Positions 1 through 7,938 of a DNA stretch of 64,000 bases are shown one piece after another. Position numbers and translations under genes: made by a program. Where the stretch lies: assembly GCF_022835675.1 (NCBI RefSeq), contig NZ_BQUT01000005.1, positions 372,001 through 436,000 on the forward strand, in the 5' to 3' direction. The stretch is from Companilactobacillus sp. RD055328. GTDB taxonomy: Bacteria; Bacillota; Bacilli; Lactobacillales; Lactobacillaceae. Within the stretch, counting starts at the first letter, position 1; each line of letters starts with the position of its first letter. The notes beneath the pieces are model-generated. The model worked only from the letters and a program-made list of their open reading frames with translations. It ran no database searches and was not told where the DNA came from.

Positions 1-639
1 TGCTTTAGCAATAGCTTTACGAGTTAGACTCATCTTTTCACGTGTTTCTAATTCTGGAGTTGCTGATGTATATGCAGCAATTGGTGCTGCTTTTGTTTCA
101 GATGCTGCAGCCGTTTGTGATGTTGAAGCAGCAACAGGTGCTGCTGTTCCATCGAACCCATCAACGTCAGCTTTAGTAATTTGTCCGTGTTTACCTGAAG
201 GAGTAACTTGTGACAAATCTACACCCTTGTCTCTTGCATATTGACGTACTGAAGGCATTGCCAAATAGTTTGCATTTGCATCACCAGTTTTAGCAGCAGT
301 TGCAACTTCTTTTGGAGCGTCTTCTTTAGCAGATTCAGCAGGTGCTTGTTCTACTTTTTCATCAGCTTTCACTTCTACTTCGTCATCACCTGAGTCAGCA
401 GATCCATCATCGATAACAATTAAAGTATCTCCGATTTCAACAGTTTGACCTTCTGCTGCAACAATTTGTTTAACTGTTCCAGATACTGGAGTTGGTAGTT
501 CTTCTACCGATTTATCATTTTGAACTTCAACAATCGAATCATCTTCTTTTATGGTATCGCCTTCCTTAACTAACCAGCGAGCGATCTCACCTTCGGCCAT
601 ACCTTCACCCAATTCGGGTAATTTAAACTTAAATGCCAT
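1..639 (-). CDS. pdhC: Pyruvate dehydrogenase E2 (dihydrolipoamide acetyltransferase), N-terminal part
   Basis: E2 is the core of the pyruvate dehydrogenase complex and passes acetyl groups from its lipoyl arm to CoA. The gene starts at 639 (MAFKFKLPELGEG) and runs off the left edge, so only about 213 residues are visible. They show one lipoyl domain at about residues 1-77 with the modified lysine in NDKSVEE. An Ala/Glu/Lys-rich linker follows, then the small E1/E3-binding domain (YLAMPSVRQYARDKG, then PSGKHGQITKADV). A second linker precedes the start of the catalytic domain (MSLTRKAIAK). It lies 32 bases behind pdhB and is surely cotranscribed with it. The catalytic domain and any pdhD lie outside the window. 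Confidence 0.97.
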   Translation of the reverse strand, partial: MAFKFKLPELGEGMAEGEIARWLVKEGDTIKEDDSIVEVQNDKSVEELPTPVSGTVKQIVAAEGQTVEIGDTLIVIDDGSADSGDDEVEVKADEKVEQAPAESAKEDAPKEVATAAKTGDANANYLAMPSVRQYARDKGVDLSQVTPSGKHGQITKADVDGFDGTAAPVAASTSQTAAASETKAAPIAAYTSATPELETREKMSLTRKAIAKA

Positions 640-671
640 ATTGAAAATCCTTCCTTTGAATTAATATCAGA

Positions 672-1649
672 CTAGAAATTTATAATTTCGCGTACTTTAG
701 CTTCTATTTCTTTTTCACCTGGAATCCACACTTCTTCAGAAAGAGCGAATGGATAAACAGAGTTAGGTGCAGCTACGCGTCCAATAGGTGCATCAAGATT
801 TAAGACTGCATGTTCTGATATTTCAGACGCTACATTTGCGCCTACTCCAGCCATCTTTTGAGCTTCTTGAACAATCACAACTTTGTGTGTTTTTTCAATT
901 GACTTAAAGATAGTTGCAGTATCAATTGGAGAAACTGTACGTAAATCAATAACTTCCATTGAAATATTTTCTTCAGCTAATTTATCGGCCACTTTAATAG
1001 CTTCATTAACTTCAGCACCGTAGGCAACAACAGTTATGTCAGTTCCTTCACGAACAACATTTGCTTTGTCTAACGGAACAGTATATTTATCTTCAGGAAT
1101 GTCATCTTTCATTGAACGATATAATTTTAAGTTTTCCATAAATAAGACTGGGTCATTATTTTCAATTGCTGAAATTAATAAACCTTTTGCATCATATGGA
1201 TTACTTGGCATTACAACACGCAAACCAGGAGTTCCTGTGAAGTAATTTTCCAAGTTATCGGCATGCATTTCAGCAGTATGTGTACCACCACCATAAGGTG
1301 TTCTTACAACAATAGGTTGTGTTTTTTCACCATCAAAACGGAATCTCATACGTGCCATTTGTCCAACAATAGAATCAACAGCTTCAAAACTGAATCCCAT
1401 AAATTGGATTTCAGGAATTGGACGCCATCCAGTTAGTCCTAACCCAACAGCTAATCCCATTATTCCTGATTCAGCTAATGGAGTATCGAAAACTCTTTCT
1501 TCACCATATTTTTCTTGAAGTCCTTGAGTTGTTCTAAATACACCACCATTTTTACCAACATCTTCACCAAAGATTAAAGTCTTTGGATCTTCTTCTAGCT
1601 TAATGTCCAAAGCATTAGTAATAGCTTGGATATATGTCATTTTTGCCAT
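672..1649 (-). CDS. pdhB: Pyruvate dehydrogenase E1 component, beta subunit
   Basis: With E1 alpha it forms the thiamine-diphosphate enzyme that decarboxylates pyruvate and acetylates the lipoyl group of E2. At 325 residues it has the usual full length. The pyrimidine-binding transketolase-like domain occupies about residues 4-180, with the cofactor-contacting glutamate in FGEDVG (E29), and a C-terminal transketolase domain covers about 195-315. It starts two bases after the pdhA stop. An AAGGAG ribosome binding site lies inside the last pdhA codons, which points to tight translational linkage of the two E1 subunits. Confidence 0.97.
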   Translation of the reverse strand: MAKMTYIQAITNALDIKLEEDPKTLIFGEDVGKNGGVFRTTQGLQEKYGEERVFDTPLAESGIMGLAVGLGLTGWRPIPEIQFMGFSFEAVDSIVGQMARMRFRFDGEKTQPIVVRTPYGGGTHTAEMHADNLENYFTGTPGLRVVMPSNPYDAKGLLISAIENNDPVLFMENLKLYRSMKDDIPEDKYTVPLDKANVVREGTDITVVAYGAEVNEAIKVADKLAEENISMEVIDLRTVSPIDTATIFKSIEKTHKVVIVQEAQKMAGVGANVASEISEHAVLNLDAPIGRVAAPNSVYPFALSEEVWIPGEKEIEAKVREIINF

Positions 1650-1651
1650 AA

Positions 1652-2752
1652 TTATTTAGACTCCTTTTCTTCGAATTCTTTGATTTGCTCTTGAATATCT
1701 GGAGTTGGCATTTCAAATGTACGTTTCAACATAGCAGACACTGTATCAGGAGCTACTGAATCAGCTTCTTTAATTGCATCTTTGAATGAAGCTTTGTATT
1801 CTTCAATTAATTTTTCTTCTTTTTCTTCTGACCAAAGTTTCTTATCAGTAAGAACTTTTCTTAATCTAATCAAAGGATCTACATCAAACCAAGGTTTCTC
1901 TTCAGCTTCTGTTCTGTAACGTTTTGGATCGTCACCAGCAGATGAATGAGCACCATATCTAAATGTAAGTGTTTCAATTAATACTGGACCATTACCAGCT
2001 AAAATATATTCACGTGCAGCTTTAGCAACAGCATAACAAGCTAAGATATCCATACCATCAACTTGTACACTAGGAATACCAGCAGCAACACCTTTTTGTG
2101 CTAGTGTTGGAGCAGCTGTTTGTTTACTTCTTGGAGTTGAAATTGCATATCCATTATTTTGAACAATAAATAATACTGGAGATTGGAATGCTCCCGCAAA
2201 GTTCATTCCTTCATACGAATCACCTTGTGAAGTACCACCATCACCTGTATATGTGAATGCAATTGCATCTTCACCATTCTTTTTAAGTCCCATACCAATA
2301 CCTGCTGCTTCAACATAAGCAGCACCAATAATGATTTGTGGCATCAATGCACGAGCTTTGAATTTGTTACCTTCAACATGCCCTCTAGACCATAAGAATC
2401 CTTCGGTTACAGTTGCTCCATGTTGAATTAATTGAGGAATATCACGATATGCTGGAACAAGATAGTCTCGATCCTCCATCGCCATAACTGTTCCCATTTC
2501 AGAAGCTTCTTCACCAGCAGTAGGTGCGTAGAATCCCATACGTCCTTGACGTGAGAAGTTCATAGTTTGTTCATGCAATGCACGCTCCCAAACCATTTTT
2601 TCCATGAATTCAACTAACTGTTCGTCTGAAAAGCTTTCGAAAACTTCTTTATTTACGACTTCAGATTTTGAATTTAAAACTTGAATAGGATCTGGATTAT
2701 TGCTTAATCCTTTTTTGATTGCCGAGAAATCGACAACTGTTTTTTTTGCCAT
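1652..2752 (-). CDS. pdhA: Pyruvate dehydrogenase E1 component, alpha subunit
   Basis: This subunit of the E1 decarboxylase carries the thiamine diphosphate-binding motif, seen as GDG followed about 30 residues later by NN (YTGDGGTSQGD to VQNNGYAIS). The phosphorylation-loop-like segment YGAHSSAGDDPKRYR is also present. I place the start at 2752 (MAKKTVVDF, 366 residues), because GGAAAGGA lies about ten bases upstream and family members begin near here. The open frame extends further upstream to 2836 but that part crosses the regulatory sites. It is the first gene of the pdhABC(D) operon and is divergent from def. The upstream gap of 312 bases holds two cre-like sites and the def promoter. 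Confidence 0.96.
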   Translation of the reverse strand: MAKKTVVDFSAIKKGLSNNPDPIQVLNSKSEVVNKEVFESFSDEQLVEFMEKMVWERALHEQTMNFSRQGRMGFYAPTAGEEASEMGTVMAMEDRDYLVPAYRDIPQLIQHGATVTEGFLWSRGHVEGNKFKARALMPQIIIGAAYVEAAGIGMGLKKNGEDAIAFTYTGDGGTSQGDSYEGMNFAGAFQSPVLFIVQNNGYAISTPRSKQTAAPTLAQKGVAAGIPSVQVDGMDILACYAVAKAAREYILAGNGPVLIETLTFRYGAHSSAGDDPKRYRTEAEEKPWFDVDPLIRLRKVLTDKKLWSEEKEEKLIEEYKASFKDAIKEADSVAPDTVSAMLKRTFEMPTPDIQEQIKEFEEKESK

Positions 2753-2821
2753 TTCAATACAGTCCTTTCCGTCATTAAATTGATATAAATAATATCTGTA
2801 CATATAAAGCGTACCCATCCT

Positions 2822-2835
2822 TGTAACCGTTTGCA
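2822..2835. promoter_or_regulatory. cre-like CcpA operator, pdhA-proximal
   Basis: TGTAACCGTTTGCA matches the catabolite-responsive element consensus TGWAANCGNTNWCA at every position but one (G for W). It lies 70 bases upstream of the pdhA start. CcpA binding here would tie pyruvate oxidation to sugar status. Whether it represses or activates cannot be read, because I could not place a convincing -35/-10 pair for pdhA. Confidence 0.6.
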
Positions 2836-2843
2836 AGTGATAT

Positions 2844-2857
2844 TGTAAATGTTTTCA
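2844..2857. promoter_or_regulatory. cre-like CcpA operator, distal
   Basis: TGTAAATGTTTTCA matches the cre consensus with a single mismatch in the central CG (T for C). Its centre is 22 bases from that of the site at 2822-2835, so the two lie on the same helical face two turns apart. Taken alone it is weaker than its neighbour because the central CG is the most conserved part of cre. Confidence 0.45.
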
Positions 2858-3021
2858 CTAGTTCTAAAATATTTTTTTTTGAAGTCTCATAAACGTTATT
2901 CTGTTGCGGTTTTGATTGTGAAAAATTGAACAATCATTTCCCAATAAATTTTGTATTTTTACAATTTTTTTCGATTGAATTGACTTTCATAAATTGATGC
3001 TTTAAATGACAGTTTTTTTAA

Positions 3022-3030
3022 TGCTATAAT
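3022..3030 (+). promoter_or_regulatory. Extended -10 promoter for def
   Basis: TGCTATAAT is a perfect extended -10 (TGnTATAAT). No good -35 lies at the right distance, which is tolerated with an extended -10. It sits about 35 bases before the def start and would give a short leader that contains the ribosome binding site TTGGAGG. Confidence 0.7.
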
Positions 3031-3064
3031 TAACGGATATATATAGAACAATTGGAGGCCAAAA

Positions 3065-3625
3065 ATGTATTTAATGAAAGACGTAACTCGTGATGGTAAC
3101 CCAGTATTACGTAAGGTTGCCCAAAAAGTAACATTCCCTATCTCAAAAAAAAATAAACAATTAGCTGATGATATGATGGAATATCTTATTAATAGTCAAG
3201 ATGCGCAGTTAGGCCAAAAATACGGACTTCGTGCTGGTGTCGGTTTAGCCGCTCCACAAGTTGGTGAATCAGTTGCAATGGCTTCAGTACTTATTCCTAA
3301 TCTAGATGAACCTGACAAAATAGATTTACAGATGACTTTAATTAATCCGGTTATTATCAGTGAATCTGTACAAGTCACTGCACTTGGCGAAGGCGAAGGC
3401 TGTTTATCAGTCGATACTGAAGTACCAGGTTACGTCCCCCGTCATAATAAAATTACCATTAGATATGATGATTTTGATGGTGTAAGCCAAACAATGAAAC
3501 TTAGAGGATATCCCGCTATTGTTTGCCAACATGAAATTGATCATTTAAATGGACATTTGTTTTACGATAAAATCAATAAGAAAGATCCATTCACAATTGA
3601 TGATAAAGCTTTAATAATCGAATAA
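3065..3625 (+). CDS. def: Peptide deformylase
   Basis: It removes the formyl group from the N-terminal methionine of nascent proteins at the ribosome. All three metal-site motifs are present: [10 protein letters not shown] (about residues 59-68), EGCLSV with the metal-binding cysteine (about 117-122), and QHEIDHLNG with the HExDH pair near residue 160. At 186 residues with a long insertion between the first two motifs, it is the Gram-positive type 2 enzyme. The start follows TTGGAGGCC by five bases. It is a single-gene transcript, with its own extended -10 promoter and a terminator directly after the stop. The position next to pdhA is common in lactobacilli. Confidence 0.97.
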   Translation: MYLMKDVTRDGNPVLRKVAQKVTFPISKKNKQLADDMMEYLINSQDAQLGQKYGLRAGVGLAAPQVGESVAMASVLIPNLDEPDKIDLQMTLINPVIISESVQVTALGEGEGCLSVDTEVPGYVPRHNKITIRYDDFDGVSQTMKLRGYPAIVCQHEIDHLNGHLFYDKINKKDPFTIDDKALIIE

Positions 3626-3627
3626 TT

Positions 3628-3650
3628 AGACGCTTTTAGCGTCTTTTTTT
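3628..3650 (+). terminator. Intrinsic terminator after def
   Basis: AGACGC and GCGTCT form a six-pair stem around a five-base loop, followed by a run of T. It starts two bases after the def stop codon. Confidence 0.9.
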
Positions 3651-3664
3651 ATTTCTAAAATATA

Positions 3665-3698
3665 TACATAAATAATAAATTATGATAATATTTATGTA
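3665..3698. repeat. Perfect 10-bp inverted repeat upstream of rpoY
   Basis: TACATAAATA at 3665-3674 and TATTTATGTA at 3689-3698 are exact inverse copies separated by 14 bases. The spacer contains TATGAT/GATAAT, which could be the -10 of the rpoY-rnjA transcript. It looks like an operator around a promoter, though in AT-rich DNA chance is possible. Confidence 0.5.
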
Positions 3699-3762
3699 AC
3701 TGTTGATTCGTCAACCACCTGTTCGGATAGAAATAAATACGCAACAATAAAGGAGAACAATT

Positions 3763-3975
3763 TTGATTTATAAAGTACTATTCCAACCTGACAAGTCTCA
3801 AACTCCCCGTAGAGAGACAACAGAATCTATTTATGTAGAAGCTGATTCACAAATTGAAGCACAAGCAATGGTAGAAAAGAACACAAACTACAACATTGAA
3901 CTAGTGCAGGAACTAAGTAAGGATTTTCTTGAATACGAAAAGAAGAGCCTTAACTTTAAAATTACGAAGTTTTAA
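3763..3975 (+). CDS. rpoY: RNA polymerase auxiliary subunit epsilon
   Basis: This 70-residue protein matches the RpoY/YkzG family, a small subunit of Firmicute RNA polymerase that binds near the active-site cleft and resembles phage polymerase inhibitors. It begins with [10 protein letters not shown] and carries the typical strongly charged middle ([13 protein letters not shown]). The start codon is TTG at 3763, supported by AAAGGAG seven bases upstream. No ATG exists nearby. It ends five bases before rnjA, the standard Firmicute pairing of epsilon with RNase J1. The rare start codon may hold expression down relative to the core subunits; that is inference. Confidence 0.92.
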   Translation: MIYKVLFQPDKSQTPRRETTESIYVEADSQIEAQAMVEKNTNYNIELVQELSKDFLEYEKKSLNFKITKF

Positions 3976-3980
3976 TAAAT

Positions 3981-5669
3981 ATGCCATTTGAAATAAATGA
4001 CAAAGAAGTTTTCGTTTTTGCCATCGGGGGACTAGGTGAAATCGGAAAAAACATGTATGGCGTGCAGTATCGCAATGAAATCATTGTGATTGACGCTGGT
4101 ATTAAATTCCCAGAAGATGATCAATTAGGTATTGATTATGTTATTTCTGATTATCAATATCTAATGGACAATCAAGATAAGATTAAGGGACTATTCATCA
4201 CTCATGGTCATGAAGATCATATTGGTGGAATTCCCTTCTTCTTACAAAAAGTTCAAGCTCCAATTTTTGCCGGTCCTTTGGCCAGTGCATTAATTAAAGG
4301 AAAACTTGAAGAACATGGTTTGTTGAACAAAACAGAAATGCACGAAATCCAAGAAGACACAGTTATTAAGTTCAATAATATGAGTGTTGACTTCTTTAGA
4401 ACAACTCATTCAATTCCCGATGCTTTAGGAATTGCAGTCCACACTCCACAAGGAGTAATTGTTGAAACTGGTGATTTTAAGTTTGACTTAACTCCAGTTG
4501 CTGGACTACCTTCTCCAAATCTACAAAAAATGGCACAACTTGGTGCTGAAGGTGTCTTATTACTTATGTCTGATAGTACTAATGCCGAAGTATATGGCTT
4601 TAGTAAATCAGAGCGTTACGTTGGTGACACTATTCACAAGATTTTTGAAACCATCAAAGGTAGGATTATTTTTGCTACTTTCGCTTCAAATATCTATCGT
4701 GTTTCACAAGCGGTTGATGCTGCCTTACAACAAGGCCGTAAAGTTGCTGTCTTTGGACGTAGTATGGAATCGGCCATTGTTAATGGTCGTGAACTAGGAT
4801 ATTTGAATATTCCTGATGATATGTTACTAGATGCTTCTGAGATTAATAAGTTACCTCCTGAAAAAGTCATGATCTTATGTACTGGTTCGCAAGGTGAACC
4901 TATGGCTGCTCTAAGTAGAATTGCTAACGGATCTCATCGTCAAATAACTATTCATCCTGAAGACACTGTCATCTTTTCAAGTAACCCAATCCCAGGTAAT
5001 ACTTCAAGTGTTAATCATGTTATTAACCTATTATCTGAAGCTGGAGCTAATGTTATTCACGGTAAAATTAATAACATTCACGCTTCTGGTCATGGTGGTC
5101 AACTTGAACAAGAATTAATGATTCGATTAATGAAACCTAAGTACTTCATGCCAATTCATGGTGAATTCAGAATGCTAAAAATTCATACTGAACTCGCACA
5201 GAAGTGTGATGTACCTAAAGAAAACTGTTTCGTAATGGAAAACGGTGATGTTTTAGCCTTAACTAGTGATTCAGCTAGACCAGCCGGACACTTCCCTGCT
5301 GACGATGTTTATGTCGATGGTAATGGTATTGGTGACATTGGTAATGTGGTTATTCATGACCGAAAGATGTTATCAGATGAAGGTTTGGTAATTGTTGTAG
5401 CTACAATTGACTACAATAAAAAAATCGTATTAGCTGGACCTGATATCCTTTCACGTGGTTTTGTATATATGCGTGAATCTGGCGAATTAATTAGTGATGC
5501 ACAAAAACGTGTATTCCATTTAATTAAAAATGCATTTAACGAATCGGAAACAGAAGTTACTGAGGCAATGCTAAAAACTATTATTACTGACGGATTACAA
5601 GATATGCTTTACAAAAAGACTGAACGTAACCCTGTAATTTTACCAATGTTGATTTCTGCTTCAGTTTAA
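3981..5669 (+). CDS. rnjA: Ribonuclease J (J1 type)
   Basis: RNase J is a 5'-3' exonuclease and endonuclease that matures and degrades mRNA and rRNA. The metallo-beta-lactamase motif HGHEDHIGG lies at residues 75-83. The later histidine motifs THSIPDALG and GDFKFD, and the beta-CASP domain with SGHGGQ and IHGEFRM, are also present, so the two-zinc site looks complete. At 562 residues it is the length of B. subtilis RNase J1. No Shine-Dalgarno is visible before the ATG at 3981. The rpoY stop is five bases upstream, so translation is probably coupled to rpoY. A terminator follows at 5675. Confidence 0.97.
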   Translation: MPFEINDKEVFVFAIGGLGEIGKNMYGVQYRNEIIVIDAGIKFPEDDQLGIDYVISDYQYLMDNQDKIKGLFITHGHEDHIGGIPFFLQKVQAPIFAGPLASALIKGKLEEHGLLNKTEMHEIQEDTVIKFNNMSVDFFRTTHSIPDALGIAVHTPQGVIVETGDFKFDLTPVAGLPSPNLQKMAQLGAEGVLLLMSDSTNAEVYGFSKSERYVGDTIHKIFETIKGRIIFATFASNIYRVSQAVDAALQQGRKVAVFGRSMESAIVNGRELGYLNIPDDMLLDASEINKLPPEKVMILCTGSQGEPMAALSRIANGSHRQITIHPEDTVIFSSNPIPGNTSSVNHVINLLSEAGANVIHGKINNIHASGHGGQLEQELMIRLMKPKYFMPIHGEFRMLKIHTELAQKCDVPKENCFVMENGDVLALTSDSARPAGHFPADDVYVDGNGIGDIGNVVIHDRKMLSDEGLVIVVATIDYNKKIVLAGPDILSRGFVYMRESGELISDAQKRVFHLIKNAFNESETEVTEAMLKTIITDGLQDMLYKKTERNPVILPMLISASV

Positions 5670-5674
5670 CGATT

Positions 5675-5704
5675 AGGAGTCCCATTCGGACTCCTTTTTA
5701 TTTT
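5675..5704 (+). terminator. Intrinsic terminator after rnjA
   Basis: AGGAGTCC pairs with GGACTCCT around a five-base loop, followed by a T-rich tail. It closes the rpoY-rnjA transcript. Confidence 0.9.
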
Positions 5705-5733
5705 GTCTAATATGACATATTTGAGGAAAAACT

Positions 5734-6699
5734 ATGAACTATAAAAAACTACATATTATTTTGAATGAACATGCATCTTCTGGAAATTCAAAAAAACGTG
5801 GTCAAAAAGTCATTCGAATCTTGAATCAAAATAAAATTCCATATACATTATCAATCACTAAGAAGCCAGATGATGGTATTCGCTTAGGTAAAGACTTTGC
5901 AAATTCAAAAGCTGTCGACGATACGCTCTTAGTGATTATTGGTGGTGATGGTACACTCAATCAATGCCTAAATGGAATAAGAAAATCAAAAAATCCTCAT
6001 ACACCTATTTCTTATATCCCCTCTGGATCTGGAAATGATTTTGCTAGAGGATTAGATTTAGAAACTCACATTGAAAAAATCATTACTGCACTAAATACAA
6101 ACCAAGAATTTAAAGAAGTTGATATTGGTGAATATCAAGATAATAATTCTAAGAACTCATATTTCTTTGTTAATAATATTGGGATTGGCTTTGATGCGGC
6201 AATTGTCTATTCAACAAATCGCTCCGCATCGAAGAAATTCTTAAATATGTTAAGACTTGGTAAGCTTTCTTACCTATCTCAATTGATTAAAGTTTTTTTC
6301 AAACATGATAATTTTGACCTTACTATTTCAGATCTTCAAAATAAGGATACTAAAATTTTAAAAAATGTTTTTCTGGTAACTACAACTAATCATCCTTTCT
6401 TTGGTGGTGGTGTACCCATTGCACCTGTAGCATCACCTTTTGATCACGAATTAGATCTGATTGTTGTTGAACAGATGGGTGCTCTTGATATAGTGAAATT
6501 ATTCATAAAAATGTTAAAAGATGGTAGTCATTTACAAGACCATCGTGTTCATCATTTCATATCAAATGATTTGAATTTACAAGCAAATAAACCAGAATAT
6601 GTTCAGATGGACGGTGAAGACTTCGATAAAGCTGACATCAATCTAACTTTCTCAGTTCATCATCATCCATTCTTAATGGTAAATAAAAACAGCGACTAA
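5734..6699 (+). CDS. Diacylglycerol/lipid kinase, DagK/YegS family
   Basis: The protein belongs to the soluble diacylglycerol kinase-like family, which phosphorylates lipid second products such as diacylglycerol left over from lipoteichoic acid synthesis. The nucleotide-binding loop GGDGTLNQ lies at about residues 70-77, and the catalytic-core segment IPSGSGNDFARG at about 91-102. NNIGIGFDA and a C-terminal QMDGEDFD complete the family signature. At 321 residues it is full length. GAGGAAAAACT precedes the ATG. It has its own terminator, so it is probably a single-gene unit. The exact lipid substrate cannot be told from sequence. Confidence 0.9.
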   Translation: MNYKKLHIILNEHASSGNSKKRGQKVIRILNQNKIPYTLSITKKPDDGIRLGKDFANSKAVDDTLLVIIGGDGTLNQCLNGIRKSKNPHTPISYIPSGSGNDFARGLDLETHIEKIITALNTNQEFKEVDIGEYQDNNSKNSYFFVNNIGIGFDAAIVYSTNRSASKKFLNMLRLGKLSYLSQLIKVFFKHDNFDLTISDLQNKDTKILKNVFLVTTTNHPFFGGGVPIAPVASPFDHELDLIVVEQMGALDIVKLFIKMLKDGSHLQDHRVHHFISNDLNLQANKPEYVQMDGEDFDKADINLTFSVHHHPFLMVNKNSD

Positions 6700-6716
6700 T
6701 TAGTCGCTGTTTTTTG
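6689..6716. terminator. Bidirectional terminator between dagK-like gene and acetyltransferase gene
   Basis: ACAGCGACTAATTAGTCGCTGT is a full palindrome of 22 bases with T-runs on both outer sides as read on each strand. The dagK-like stop codon lies inside its stem (6697-6699). It serves the two convergent genes. Confidence 0.88.
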
Positions 6717-6717
6717 T

Positions 6718-7935
6718 TTAGAAATAATCTGAATAATATGGTGTTTCTATAGGAATAATGTTTTCCAAGACTCTAATTGCATGATGACTAGTTTTTAGTC
6801 GTTCAATTTTAGCAAGGTATGATGGGCGTTTATAACTCATCATCATAGTAGTTAAGGTTTGAATATCACAAACTATTTCTTCTCCTATTGCATCATGTGT
6901 TATTTCAAGTTGACCTTCTTCATCAAAATGAAGACCAAAAGTATTATTATTCCATTCAGCCAATGGGTCATTAATAACAAAATGTATATCTTTGCCACCA
7001 TCTTCAAAAGGATACATCTTAAAGAACTCTTCTACATCAACAATTCGAGCCATAAAATATGGTTCTATTGTTTCTTTTATATCACCATCATCTAATAAAA
7101 AGTCTAAAGGTTCATCTTTATAAATATGACCTTTAACTTTATCTAGCATTGAGAAATGAGCGCTGATAAAGTTCCATAGTCCTAATCGCGCTTCTTGGTT
7201 TAGATATATCATTTCTTTAACATGAAATACATCATTTGCTATCCAATAAATAATATAGCCATCTTCACGACCATTCTCATTATAATAGACAGCTGCCATT
7301 CGTTCTTCTTCATTTTCCCAACGCCAATATTCATCCCAATTCAATTGACTTCGAATCATTGAACCATGATTTTGTTTAGCAAATTCTTCGTAAATAGCAA
7401 AGATCGCCCCATCATCAATTTCAGTTCGTTCTACACGCCCAGGTACGTCAACTTGTTTAGGTAATTGTGTATCTTTTAACTCAAAAGTTAAATGATCTGA
7501 CATAATTTCCCAACCTTTTTTACGATAAAAAGGTATGTCATAAGGATATAGATAAGAAATCCATTGCTGGTGAGCTCTCATATGATTCAATGCAATTTTT
7601 ACCAAATCATGCATCAAACCATTACCAGCGTACTCAGGATAAGTTCCAACTCCTGTAATGCCTCCCATTTTGTAAATATTACCGTGAATATTCACTTCGC
7701 AGGGATATATGGCAATTTGAGAAATTAATTCATTACGCTCATTAAACCAGCCAAAAACATCAGAAACTTCAAGGACTGGCTGTTTAGCACGTTCAATTTC
7801 TCCTTCTTCATAACCACTTTCAGATAAATCTTTATTAGTTACTTGAAAAACATAACGTAGTAAATCGTTAAATTGTTCAACATTTTCAACTGTTACCGGT
7901 CGGATTTCTAAATTTTTTCTTATTTCGTCGCTCAT
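6718..7935 (-). CDS. GNAT family N-acetyltransferase, Eis type
   Basis: This 405-residue protein has the Eis architecture: an N-terminal GNAT domain with the acetyl-CoA loop in GTYPEYAGNGLM (about residues 96-107), a second GNAT-like fold, and a C-terminal sterol-carrier-like domain. It ends in a bulky aromatic (SDYF), as Eis enzymes do, whose C-terminal carboxylate takes part in catalysis. Mycobacterial Eis acetylates aminoglycosides and proteins. The Firmicute members are mostly uncharacterised, so no substrate is claimed. It starts four bases after recD2 and is the last gene of the pgm-like/TPR/recD2 run. Confidence 0.88.
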   Translation of the reverse strand: MSDEIRKNLEIRPVTVENVEQFNDLLRYVFQVTNKDLSESGYEEGEIERAKQPVLEVSDVFGWFNERNELISQIAIYPCEVNIHGNIYKMGGITGVGTYPEYAGNGLMHDLVKIALNHMRAHQQWISYLYPYDIPFYRKKGWEIMSDHLTFELKDTQLPKQVDVPGRVERTEIDDGAIFAIYEEFAKQNHGSMIRSQLNWDEYWRWENEEERMAAVYYNENGREDGYIIYWIANDVFHVKEMIYLNQEARLGLWNFISAHFSMLDKVKGHIYKDEPLDFLLDDGDIKETIEPYFMARIVDVEEFFKMYPFEDGGKDIHFVINDPLAEWNNNTFGLHFDEEGQLEITHDAIGEEIVCDIQTLTTMMMSYKRPSYLAKIERLKTSHHAIRVLENIIPIETPYYSDYF

Positions 7936-7938
7936 TTT

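Noticed and set aside
1036-1245. Plus-strand open frame inside pdhB
   Set aside because: It mirrors the real minus-strand gene, has no ribosome binding site and no recognisable family.
3702-3715. GTTGA-TTCG-TCAAC hairpin before rpoY considered as a terminator or riboswitch part
   Set aside because: Only five pairs, no T-run and no other conserved element around it.
4498-4797. 99-codon frame inside rnjA
   Set aside because: It lies fully within RNase J in another frame; the conserved RNase J motifs use the other frame.
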